This document shows positions 28,045 to 41,359 of a DNA stretch of 64,000 nucleotides, one piece after another (position 1 is the first letter of the stretch; the number at the start of each line of letters is the position of its first letter). The stretch lies in the NCBI GenBank assembly GCA_016719635.1, contig JADJYT010000001.1, positions 496,001-560,000 on the forward strand. The letters are read 5' to 3'. This DNA is from Sphingobacteriales bacterium (GTDB lineage Bacteria; Bacteroidota; Bacteroidia; Chitinophagales; JADIYW01). The notes below the pieces were generated by a model. That model did not search any database, was not told the DNA's origin, and saw nothing but the letters and a program-made list of their open reading frames with translations. The position numbers were made by a program, and so were the translations under genes.

Positions 28045-29316
28045 TCACTGTTTGTCATTATACTGGATAATCATTTTTTCATCATCCGGCTGATATTTCA
28101 GATGCAGGAGGAACAGCTCCATCATTTCATCGTCCGCCATGAAAGAGGCATATACATCTTTAGGCGGGTTATGCTGATTTTCCGGATTATCCGACGTATT
28201 GTCAAATGTTGCTATAAAATGCACTTCTGACCCTTCCGGTATTTTTCGATATTTATCAAACCGGTAGGTCAGCTGCCAGTTAAACTGCCAGTTATTTATT
28301 TTCAGCAGGCGAATGGTATCTCCGTCCGGTGTTACTGCATAAGCCAGCATATTTTTGCACAGATGATGAGCGTGTCCGTATACGCCGAAAACAGACATAT
28401 CATAAGTAACCGTTTCTGTAAAATGAAAAGTCTGTATTGTATTGGCCGGAATAAAGACACTTTGATTGGTCGCTGACAAATGCTTATAAGTACCATGAAC
28501 GGAAAACTCATTCACTTCACGTCCGTCGTTCTTAGTGGTGGTCTGTATCAGCAATTGACTGGTATCTACGAACTTTTGTGCGGTGGCAACATAATGCAGG
28601 ATGACCATGAACTTTTTATCGGGCTCGAGCGTCATCCTGGTTCCAACAGGAAAGATTCCGCAGCTGCTGCCGGGGAACCAGCCTAAAAGGTATTTATCAA
28701 TATTTACCTTTCTGTATTCATAATTACCGGTCTCCGTATATCCAAAGGATTCAGGCCTCACGAATGAATCTAATTTAACAGAAAGGATTTCGGAATGATG
28801 CAGAAAAGGTGTTTTAATCTTAAAGGTATAATCCCTGATATAGACGGGTTCTTTAAAATACCAGTCCAGTATTCCGTAGGTGTAGATGTCATTATTCGTA
28901 TTGCCGGCTGAATCGACCGGTGCAATATTCAACCGGATATCCGCTGGCAGTATGGATTTGACAACGGCTGTCTTAACGGATACTTTCTTGCCTTTTGGCA
29001 TACCGCCAGCTGCCCATTTCTTCAGTATTGATTTATCAGAAGCCGAGAGTACATTCTGGTTGTGGAATTTCACATAGGCAGTATCGGCAGGCCAGGGCGG
29101 CATGATATTCTCATTCACCACTTTCAGGATGGTAGGAATACGTTTTGCCACGTCCTCATAATCGGAAAAAACAAACGGTGCATTCTCCCCTTCCTTATGG
29201 CAGGAAACGCAATGCCTGTTTATAATCGGCTGAATATCGGAATAATAATTCAATGATGCAGCCCATGAAAGGTTACAACAAAACGACAGATAAATAAAAT
29301 ACAGCCTGATGTTCAT
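28045..29316 (-). CDS. c-haem plus copper type II monooxygenase-like protein
   Basis: 423 aa exported protein (signal MNIRLYFIYLSFCCNLSWAA). An N-terminal cytochrome c-like segment has C36-VSC-H40 and the MPPWPAD motif typical of planctomycete/Bacteroidota cytochrome-monooxygenase fusions. The C-terminal half resembles the peptidylglycine monooxygenase fold, with candidate copper ligands in LHHSEI, ILHYV and YGHAHHL. Such proteins are annotated as ascorbate-dependent monooxygenases, but the substrates are not known. A redoxin with the PxGCxIP tail usually found beside this family lies at 30530. It ends 57 bases before... and lies upstream of the T9SS gene at 24571 on the same strand, so co-transcription is possible. 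Confidence 0.75.
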   Translation of the reverse strand: MNIRLYFIYLSFCCNLSWAASLNYYSDIQPIINRHCVSCHKEGENAPFVFSDYEDVAKRIPTILKVVNENIMPPWPADTAYVKFHNQNVLSASDKSILKKWAAGGMPKGKKVSVKTAVVKSILPADIRLNIAPVDSAGNTNNDIYTYGILDWYFKEPVYIRDYTFKIKTPFLHHSEILSVKLDSFVRPESFGYTETGNYEYRKVNIDKYLLGWFPGSSCGIFPVGTRMTLEPDKKFMVILHYVATAQKFVDTSQLLIQTTTKNDGREVNEFSVHGTYKHLSATNQSVFIPANTIQTFHFTETVTYDMSVFGVYGHAHHLCKNMLAYAVTPDGDTIRLLKINNWQFNWQLTYRFDKYRKIPEGSEVHFIATFDNTSDNPENQHNPPKDVYASFMADDEMMELFLLHLKYQPDDEKMIIQYNDKQ

Positions 29317-29480
29317 CTAATTCTATATCTTCCAGTAAGGAATAAAGATAATTACTAAATGGATAGGTTGTAGATAACAGTTATTATCCGGTGTTAAGAA
29401 TCTTTAGAATACTCTACATTAAAAAATGGTTCAGAAAAATTCAAATAATCCATTACTTTTATGTTACAATAACTTATTGC

Positions 29481-30527
29481 ATGTCCACAAAGAAAATGAA
29501 AATCCTTATACCGATAATTGGTTTGTTTTTAATCCTTATCCTTTCAGCATACGACAAAGGTAAAGGAACAGGTGGTTTATATATTTTGCGGAGAGAAATT
29601 CCATTTTTATCCTCCAATAAATATAACGACAAGTATGTAAAGCTGGGTAAAAAACTATTTTATGACAGTATTTTATCTGAAACAAGATCATTTGACTGTT
29701 CAGGTTGCCATCTCCCCAAATTTTCATTTGCTGACACAGTTCCGTTCAGCAACAGTTTACTGACAAAAGACAAGTTAACCTACAATACGCCGGGCTTAGT
29801 GAATCTTGCCTTTTCCAGAAGCTATGGATGGGAGGGAAAACATACCGTACTGGAAGAGTATATCACGTACCATTTAAGTGACTCCTCCATCATGAACCTA
29901 AATTCCCGATTGACAGTTCAACGACTTTCCGAGGACTCCGCATATTCCGTCTACCTGAAAAAGACACTAAAGTTTAATACCATTGATTCAGCACTGGTAA
30001 CCAATGCTCTGGCACAGTATTTAAGAACAATTATAGCCATCAATACAAAGTTCGAAGTGAAATTATGGAATGAAGGACTGATAGCCAAGTCGGACAGTAT
30101 CATATTCGGCACGGTTTTTAAAACCATGTCTCCCCGTTTTAGATACGCATTGAACTTATGCGTTACCTGTCATTCAGGACAATCCGTTAAAAGTGGATTT
30201 ATGACTAATATCGGGTTAGATGCCACTGACAGATTTAAATACAGGATACCTGCCATAAAAAATCTCCAGCACACCGGCCCATATATGCATGACGGACGAT
30301 TTAAAACGCTGGAAGCGGTGGTGGAACATTACAACTCCGGAATAAAATACAACGAATCGCTGGATAATCTGCTGAAGGTGAAAGGGAAAAATGAAGCTAT
30401 CCGATTAAACCTCAATAAGACGGAAAAGAAACAACTCGTAGATTACTTAAACTCATTGTTTGACCCACAATACAGAACCATATACGATCTGTACAAGGAC
30501 AAAGAAACACCTCTGAAAGGTAATTAA
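29481..30527 (+). CDS. Di-haem cytochrome c peroxidase (CcpA/MauG family)
   Basis: 348 aa from the ATG at 29481, preferred over an upstream GTG because it starts just before the signal anchor (MKILIPIIGLFLILI). Two c-haem sites are present: C73-SGC-H77 and C227-VTC-H231. The conserved TGPYMHDGRF loop supplies the Met region of the electron-transferring haem, and LGKKLFYDSILS is the family N-terminal signature. It should reduce H2O2, or act as a MauG-type oxidase, in the periplasm. It is convergent with a redoxin gene (2-base gap) and next to the c-haem/copper protein, so the three probably form a redox module. Confidence 0.9.
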   Translation: MSTKKMKILIPIIGLFLILILSAYDKGKGTGGLYILRREIPFLSSNKYNDKYVKLGKKLFYDSILSETRSFDCSGCHLPKFSFADTVPFSNSLLTKDKLTYNTPGLVNLAFSRSYGWEGKHTVLEEYITYHLSDSSIMNLNSRLTVQRLSEDSAYSVYLKKTLKFNTIDSALVTNALAQYLRTIIAINTKFEVKLWNEGLIAKSDSIIFGTVFKTMSPRFRYALNLCVTCHSGQSVKSGFMTNIGLDATDRFKYRIPAIKNLQHTGPYMHDGRFKTLEAVVEHYNSGIKYNESLDNLLKVKGKNEAIRLNLNKTEKKQLVDYLNSLFDPQYRTIYDLYKDKETPLKGN

Positions 30528-30529
30528 TC

Positions 30530-31069
30530 TTACTGTTTCTTTGGAATGATGCAACCGGCAGGCTGCGTTCTGTGCTCGTAAGGCAGCTGTCTTTCTATCG
30601 AATAAATGGCCTTATAGACATACTGATTCTGAACCACTGATTTTTTCTTAGCTATATCCAGAAATTTGTCGTTGAATGCCCCTCTGTATAATACAGAATC
30701 ATTTCTGAGCAGATAAAATTCAGGTGTTATATCGGGATCATACTTTTTGACATAACGGTTCATTTTATCCATGAATATGGGAAATTCAGGCTTGTAATTT
30801 TTATAAAATGCGCTTATCTCACTTTTCTTCACAAAGGAAGATTTTGGGATTATCCCTACCACTGAGAGTCCTGTAGAATCTTTTATCTTATTCAGATCAT
30901 AACAGTAATACTGGCATATCGGACAGGTAGGAGAAATAAAAACCAATAATGTGAGTTTATCACGGTTTATTATACCCTTATTTTTAAAGGAGCAGAGTGC
31001 TACCAGCAAGCATCCTGCAAAAAAAAACTTGCTATAATTCAAAAGACTTTTAATGGTTATCTTCTTCAA
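30530..31069 (-). CDS. Exported redoxin/thioredoxin-like protein
   Basis: 179 aa. An N-terminal hydrophobic anchor (~12-27) is followed by a thioredoxin-fold region with FISPTC49-PI-C52QYY (CxxC), FPIFMDKMN and TPEFYLL (the cis-Pro position). The tail RTQPAGCIIPKK matches the PxGCxIP ending of redoxins that accompany cytochrome/monooxygenase-type proteins. It probably handles thiol-disulfide or haem/copper maturation for the neighbouring c-haem proteins (inference). It is shorter than a full AhpC/TSA protein. Confidence 0.75.
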   Translation of the reverse strand: MKKITIKSLLNYSKFFFAGCLLVALCSFKNKGIINRDKLTLLVFISPTCPICQYYCYDLNKIKDSTGLSVVGIIPKSSFVKKSEISAFYKNYKPEFPIFMDKMNRYVKKYDPDITPEFYLLRNDSVLYRGAFNDKFLDIAKKKSVVQNQYVYKAIYSIERQLPYEHRTQPAGCIIPKKQ

Positions 31070-31166
31070 TTTAATGCTGTTGTTGATTTTTTAATATTTC
31101 CAACCAAACTTAAAAACATCCCATTCAAAGGTAGCTATTTAAAGTTTACAATATTTCGGGAAAATG

Positions 31167-31193
31167 AAAAGCCCCGCCAAGGGCGGGGCTTTT
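31167..31193 (-). terminator. Intrinsic terminator of the 31208 gene
   Basis: GCCCCGCC (31171-31178) and GGCGGGGC (31182-31189) pair over a 3-base loop, flanked by AAAA and TTTT. It lies 15 bases beyond the stop of the minus-strand giant gene. Confidence 0.85.
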
Positions 31194-31207
31194 ATTGAAT
31201 TATCTAT

Positions 31208-36196
<4,989 letters not shown>

Positions 36197-36505
36197 ATTG
36201 TCCTGTTCCGAATCCTGGGAATTACTCCAGGTACCGGCACTGGAATTCTTAAAGCGGGCATAAACTCGCGGGTCCGGATTACCGTTACAGTCACCATAAA
36301 AAAAACAATATCTTGCACCAATTTTTTGACATAAATGATACTTTTTGTTAATAAAATGGATTTTTTATTGTAAAGTTAAATTCTAATTCTATTTAACGAC
36401 TGAATACCATTTATAGTATTTTTAGTATCCAATTTTAAATAGAATCCACTGATAATAAACCAAAACCATATAGATTTTAATTTATCCAACAAAAAAGTAT
36501 TTCTT
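36197..36505. other. Divergent intergenic region with irregular starts on both sides
   Basis: The minus strand has an ATG at 36332 opening MSKNWCKILFFLW before a TGA. One base from an A8 run (36298-36305, plus strand) separates it from the frame of the giant gene. On the plus strand the next gene is open from 36443 without an ATG. Neither side has a standard start, so this region may hold a deletion or sequence errors. No hairpin or clear promoter was found. Confidence 0.5.
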
Positions 36506-38437
36506 TTGTTGCTGGTCTTATCCATCATTTTCTACGGAAATACGGTAAGCCATGGTTTCTCTCTGGATGATGATTACATTATAAGATATCTGCCGGTCAA
36601 CAGGCATTCCATTCTTCATCTCTTCGATGTCTTTAAACAGCGATTTGATTATGTTGACTACCGGCCGATACCATTACTGACTTTTGCGCTGGAACAATAT
36701 ATTTTCGGCGGATTAAAACCCTCCCTTTCGCACGGAATAAATGTATTGTTGTTTTTCTTGATATGTTACAGTCTGTTTTTATATATTTCACAATTACCTG
36801 TACCTCAATCCAGGTGGCTGGCATTCTTTACGGTCATTGCTTTTCTGAGTCATCCGGTACACGCCAATACGGTGAATAACCTGAAAAGCAGGGATACCTT
36901 ATTGAGTTGTCTTTTCTGTGTGATTGCTATTTTATATTGGGTAAAATCCTTTCGTTCTGAAAACAAATTTGAGCTGAAATATGTGCTGGTCAGCCTGCTA
37001 TGTCTCCTGTCGGCTTTATTCTGCAAGTTAGACAGTATGCTGTTTTTTGTGATTTTATTACTATCCTTTGTCCTTTTCAAAAGAAATCAAAAGACGCTTC
37101 CAGGTCTGCTTTATATTTTTATGATTCTGGCTGTTTCAGTTCTATTTCGAAGCATCCTGACCGATACATTCATTCCTCCTGAACCGGAAAAGGCACTTGG
37201 TGTGCTTTTTATGGAAAACCCCATTGTTGAGGCTAATTCCCTGACCTATAAAATTGGTCAAAGTGCAATGACCTTGTTTTGGTATCTGAAATTTATGCTG
37301 ATACCGACAGGCTATTACTTCTATTTCGGATATGATACGATACCACTATATAAAGCGACTCATATCGTATCCATATTATTATTGTTGCTTCATATTCTTA
37401 TCATTACTTCAGCATTCACCTTTATTTATCGAAACAAAAACAAACTGATCGGATTCGGCATACTCTTTTTTTACATTTCACTTGCCTACTGTTCAAATCT
37501 GGTTACACCGGTAGCCGGAATTGTTGCGGACAGATATGGATTTATCGCCTCCATCGGATTCAGTATCATTACTGGCTGGTTACTCTTAAAAATCAGTGCA
37601 CGCTTATTGGCATCCGGCGGCAAACCTGAAATTAAAGTCCGGCCTTCATTATCTGATTATGTCAAACTTCTGTTGCCGGTTACCATTCTCTGTGTTTTAT
37701 ATCTGCCATATGTGTGGGATAGAAACGCCGCCTGGAAAAATATGGATTCATTGCTGGAGAAAGATATGCCAGGTTTAAAGAACTCCTATGAAGCCAACCG
37801 GATAGCGACAGCCACCTACCTGAAACAAGCCAGAATAACTTCCAACCGGGACAGTGCAGCTATCTTATTAGACAAAGGACTGACCACCGCCCTGCAGGCT
37901 GACAAAATATATCCGAATGAAATCTTCATTCTTGAATCAATCGGTATAGCCAACATGAGTTTGGGTAATACCAACCAGGCACTGGCTGCCTTCCGAAAAG
38001 TGCTGCACTTAACAGACTCGAGCCTGGTAAGCTGTGATACATACGGGGATTATCTGTTAAGAAATTATCAGTTTGATTCTGCGGCCTATTACTACTATAA
38101 GACCATAAAGATTGTTCCCGGCGATCCGGAGGGTTATTACAAATATAACACTGCTTTGCTGTATGCAAAAAAATATGATGCCGCCCTTCAATTCGGAGAC
38201 AGTATCATTGAGAACAACCGGAATTTGTTTATTGGCCACGAATGCAAGGGATTTGTATTCTTAAATATGAAAGACACCCTCCGTGCGTCACTTGAATATC
38301 AAAAAGCATTTCAGCTGGGGATGAAATCGCCGGCCATTGCATCCTTCTTTTATGATTTTTTTGAGCAAAAGAATGACTTGGAAAGCGCTCGGAAATATGC
38401 TCCTTATATTACACCCGCCAATCGCCCAGCCAACTAA
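36506..38437 (+). CDS. TMTC-like GT-C membrane protein with TPRs, copy 1
   Basis: 643 aa from a TTG. The frame is open back to 36443 (…NLSNKKVFLLLLVLS), so the true start may be a non-ATG codon further upstream; 36506 cuts into the first helix. About 10 membrane helices occupy ~1-400, then TPR-like repeats (~430-640). The first loop has FSLDDDYII, the Asp pair expected of GT-C glycosyltransferases. DYRPIPLLTFALE and HPVHANTVNNLKSRDTLL match the TMTC/PMT-like pattern. Such enzymes use lipid-linked sugars to modify exported proteins. Its stop overlaps the next ATG (TAATG). Acceptor unknown. Confidence 0.78.
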   Translation: MLLVLSIIFYGNTVSHGFSLDDDYIIRYLPVNRHSILHLFDVFKQRFDYVDYRPIPLLTFALEQYIFGGLKPSLSHGINVLLFFLICYSLFLYISQLPVPQSRWLAFFTVIAFLSHPVHANTVNNLKSRDTLLSCLFCVIAILYWVKSFRSENKFELKYVLVSLLCLLSALFCKLDSMLFFVILLLSFVLFKRNQKTLPGLLYIFMILAVSVLFRSILTDTFIPPEPEKALGVLFMENPIVEANSLTYKIGQSAMTLFWYLKFMLIPTGYYFYFGYDTIPLYKATHIVSILLLLLHILIITSAFTFIYRNKNKLIGFGILFFYISLAYCSNLVTPVAGIVADRYGFIASIGFSIITGWLLLKISARLLASGGKPEIKVRPSLSDYVKLLLPVTILCVLYLPYVWDRNAAWKNMDSLLEKDMPGLKNSYEANRIATATYLKQARITSNRDSAAILLDKGLTTALQADKIYPNEIFILESIGIANMSLGNTNQALAAFRKVLHLTDSSLVSCDTYGDYLLRNYQFDSAAYYYYKTIKIVPGDPEGYYKYNTALLYAKKYDAALQFGDSIIENNRNLFIGHECKGFVFLNMKDTLRASLEYQKAFQLGMKSPAIASFFYDFFEQKNDLESARKYAPYITPANRPAN

Positions 38438-40281
38438 TGTCTAAAATCAAGAAATATCATCCCGGCAACCTCACTGCATCAAAGAAATCAACCCCCAAGG
38501 AGAATTACAGCGGTATAAAATTTCTTTTTTCAAACAAAAAACATCTTCATTATACGTTATTAACCATACTCACATTTTGCCTTTACGGCTGGACGGGTAC
38601 ATTTGATTACGGATTCTCCGATCAGTATGTCTTAAGTGCGCTGAACAATCTGGACAATACATTTAAAGGATTTCTGAATATTTTCAAACAAACCTATGCG
38701 GGGAGTGATTACAGGCCGGTGACTGTCTTATCTTTCTGGCTGGAAAGATACCTGTTTAACCAGACCAATCCGCATATCTCCCATCTGGTGAACGTACTGC
38801 TGCTGGCTGCCATTCTGATTAAACTATATGATCTAATCCTTCTGTCCAGATTTTATGCAGATGAGAATAAGCTGATCGTCTTAGCCATGCTGACCAGTCT
38901 TTTTTTTCTGATTCATCCGAACCATGTAAGTGTGGTTGCCAATATAAAAAGCCGGGATAATCTGTTGAGTATGCTGTTTGGTGTTTTAGCCTGTATGCAA
39001 ATCATTCGTTTATTTGATTTAAAACAGTACTGGAGAATAGCGTTATCCAGCCTTTATCTCCTTCTTGCCATTTTTTCCAAATTAGACTCCGGTACCCTTA
39101 TTTTAGTACCCATACTGCTTGTCCTGTTTTACAGAAAAACGGACAACAGAACAATGGTAAAATACATCGCCATAACAGTAACAGCCTTCTTTATCGCATC
39201 CGTTTTAAGAAATTTATTCTTGCAGTTACCATCAGAGGGTTTAAATGCAGTTAATGTACAATTCGACAAAAATCCGATTGTGGCGGATGATACGTTTATC
39301 CATAGAATCTCTCTGGCGCTGACTTCATTGTATTACTATCTTAAATTCTTATTGATCCCGTGGGGCTATCATTTTATATTCGGATACAACCAGATTCCAT
39401 TAACGGGTTTGTTTTCCATACCGAACACGATTGTATTTACAGTTCTGTTAGTATTTTTTAGTCTCGCCATCATTCAATTCAAGAAGAACAAGATTTACCT
39501 TTTCGCTCTCCTGTTTTATCTTTTTTCCATTTCATTTGCACTAAACCTGGTCACTACGATTGTCGGCATCGTTTCCGACAGGCACAATTTCATACCATCC
39601 TTGGCTTTCTGCCTGGCATTAGCCGCACTATTCACTGACCTGTATAAAGCAGAAAGTTTCTCCATTTTTAAAAAGCCGGTACTGATTTCGCTTGTAATGG
39701 TGTATCTATTCTTTACGATATATCGGACAAAAGACTGGAAAAACAATTTCACCTTAGTCGAACATGACTTACCCTATCTTACAGAATCTGTAAATGCTCA
39801 CAGGATTGCAGCCGCAACGTATTGCAATGAAGCATTGTCCGAGGAGATGAAACCATCCTATGACAGAACCTATACCGACCAGCTCATCCAGAAGGCTGAG
39901 CAATATGCCATAAAAGGACTTGAAATATATGAGCCTGTTGTCGAGTTGTGGGAAATAAAGGGGCTATGTTCACTATATAAGAAAGACTATCAGGCCGCTT
40001 TAACAAATTTCATCAAATGCAGAAATATTGACTCCAATTATCTGGGGGCCATCAATTACATTGGATTTACCTACTGGAAATTGAATAATACAGATTCCGC
40101 CTTTTACTATTTCGATTATGTTGTCAAAAGGGAACCCTTTTTTGGATATTCGGCAAATAATATGGTGGATATGCTGATAGCCAATAACCAGAAACGGGAG
40201 GCAGACAGTATCCTGCATTATCTGAAACAGCGATTTCCGGAAGACAACCGGTTAAACCGAAAATTAGAAGAACTGAAATAA
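38437..40281 (+). CDS. TMTC-like GT-C membrane protein with TPRs, copy 2
   Basis: 614 aa, paralog of copies 1 and 3 and translationally coupled to copy 1. It has an extra ~45-aa basic N-terminal extension. The TMTC-type loop is HPNHVSVVANIKSRDNLL, with DYRPVTVLSFWLERYLF before it. The first-loop motif, LDDDY or LDDRY in the other copies, reads FSDQY, so one of the paired acidic residues is lost. TPR-like repeats fill ~480-600. This copy could be inactive, altered in specificity, or a partner subunit. Confidence 0.78.
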   Translation: MSKIKKYHPGNLTASKKSTPKENYSGIKFLFSNKKHLHYTLLTILTFCLYGWTGTFDYGFSDQYVLSALNNLDNTFKGFLNIFKQTYAGSDYRPVTVLSFWLERYLFNQTNPHISHLVNVLLLAAILIKLYDLILLSRFYADENKLIVLAMLTSLFFLIHPNHVSVVANIKSRDNLLSMLFGVLACMQIIRLFDLKQYWRIALSSLYLLLAIFSKLDSGTLILVPILLVLFYRKTDNRTMVKYIAITVTAFFIASVLRNLFLQLPSEGLNAVNVQFDKNPIVADDTFIHRISLALTSLYYYLKFLLIPWGYHFIFGYNQIPLTGLFSIPNTIVFTVLLVFFSLAIIQFKKNKIYLFALLFYLFSISFALNLVTTIVGIVSDRHNFIPSLAFCLALAALFTDLYKAESFSIFKKPVLISLVMVYLFFTIYRTKDWKNNFTLVEHDLPYLTESVNAHRIAAATYCNEALSEEMKPSYDRTYTDQLIQKAEQYAIKGLEIYEPVVELWEIKGLCSLYKKDYQAALTNFIKCRNIDSNYLGAINYIGFTYWKLNNTDSAFYYFDYVVKREPFFGYSANNMVDMLIANNQKREADSILHYLKQRFPEDNRLNRKLEELK

Positions 40282-40463
40282 ACGGCATAGAAGCAATCAG
40301 TGAAACGTAGAGATGTCCTGTTCTTTCGTTAAATGCCGTTTTGTCAAACCATTTCCTTGCATTTTTGATTGAAATGTTTAAGGGTTTGCTCATCAAAAAG
40401 ATTATCTCCGGCATTTATAAACTGGATTTTGGCAGTTCGAAAATATACAATCCGGCAATGTTT

Positions 40464-41072
40464 TCAGCCTATTGCCCAAAACTGCCAGATAATATAAGTT
40501 TGATGCATTGCAGATTTCCGGTTAATTTTTTCCAACAGGTTATTGGCAAAACCTATATAGTTGATTTTTGGGAGCCGAAACAGGGAAACAGGTATGGACT
40601 TTATCCTGTTAAAATGAAAAATTACTTTATCCAGGTTTTTTAATTTTGATATGTCATCCGGGATTTCGGATAAGTTCCCTTCAAACATGATTAGTTTTCT
40701 AAGGCGGCTCAGTTCAAAAACGGATGGAGGTATGGTATGAAATGTAAACTGGGAAATATCCAGGTATTCTAAATTGTTTAGTAATTTCAGCAGATCGGAA
40801 ATAGTGTCGAGGCAATTGTTATTTATTGACAATATCCTTAAATCCGGCAAAAAAAAAGCTGAATGCGGAATGGCAGTGAACTTATTATAGTTTAAATTCA
40901 ACGACCGTAAGGAACTCAGCTCGTTAAACCAGACAGGCAAACCGGACAGTTGGTTATTGGACAAATCCAGTGTTTCTAAATTGGAGAATGAAAGTATATC
41001 CTCCGGAACTTCCTTTAATTGCTGATTATTCAGATAGAGCTTTGTAACCTGAGAAGGATTCTTCAATGCCAT
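40464..41072 (-). CDS. Leucine-rich repeat protein, 5' end disrupted
   Basis: 202 aa from the first ATG: about seven LRRs of the LxxLDLSNNQLxxLP type (LETLDLSNNQLSGLP; LRSLNLNYNKFTAIP). The opening ALKNPSQVTKLYLNNQ matches the cap of bacterial secreted LRR proteins, which normally follows a signal peptide. In frame upstream lies LFPAVLYGQDEGGVYHNLN, a typical signal-peptide end and linker, but a TAG at 41136-41138 separates it from the candidate ATG at 41171. As read, the protein would stay in the cytosol. It lies in antisense between copies 2 and 3 of the GT-C genes. Confidence 0.72.
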   Translation of the reverse strand: MALKNPSQVTKLYLNNQQLKEVPEDILSFSNLETLDLSNNQLSGLPVWFNELSSLRSLNLNYNKFTAIPHSAFFLPDLRILSINNNCLDTISDLLKLLNNLEYLDISQFTFHTIPPSVFELSRLRKLIMFEGNLSEIPDDISKLKNLDKVIFHFNRIKSIPVSLFRLPKINYIGFANNLLEKINRKSAMHQTYIIWQFWAIG

Positions 41073-41171
41073 ATTCAGGTTATGGTAAACACCGCCCTCG
41101 TCCTGCCCGTATAAAACAGCCGGAAAAAGTGAGGACTATCGAATAAAAATATAATTTTGAAAGAATGTCAT
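41073..41171 (-). other. Upstream coding remnant (signal peptide) of the LRR gene
   Basis: From the ATG at 41171 the frame reads MTFFQNYIFIR, TAG, SSLFPAVLYGQDEGG and then runs into the LRR protein. Alternatively, removing one T from the run before CCGG joins an overlapping frame as SIVLTF-PAVLYGQ. Either way one change is needed to recover an exported LRR protein. Confidence 0.5.
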
Positions 41172-41335
41172 AAATAGATTCCACAAAAAAGCATGCTGAA
41201 AACAATTCCGGAAATAAAAGATAAAAATAACAAAATATACCAGAAACGATTGCCTTAATAAATGCAAAATACAATTGCCGGCTTCAATATAACACCTAAA
41301 GTAAAAAAATATGTATATTAACGCCGCATTCTGAA

Positions 41336-41343
41336 TACATTTG
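41336..41343 (+). promoter_or_regulatory. -7 box of GT-C copy 3
   Basis: TACATTTG, followed by C, fits TAnnTTTG and lies 16 bases before the ATG at 41360. Confidence 0.45.
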
Positions 41344-41359
41344 CACATAATTGGACGGC

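Noticed and set aside
40341..40643. Short plus-strand frame over the LRR gene
   Set aside because: The minus-strand LRR pattern explains the sequence; the plus frame has no support.
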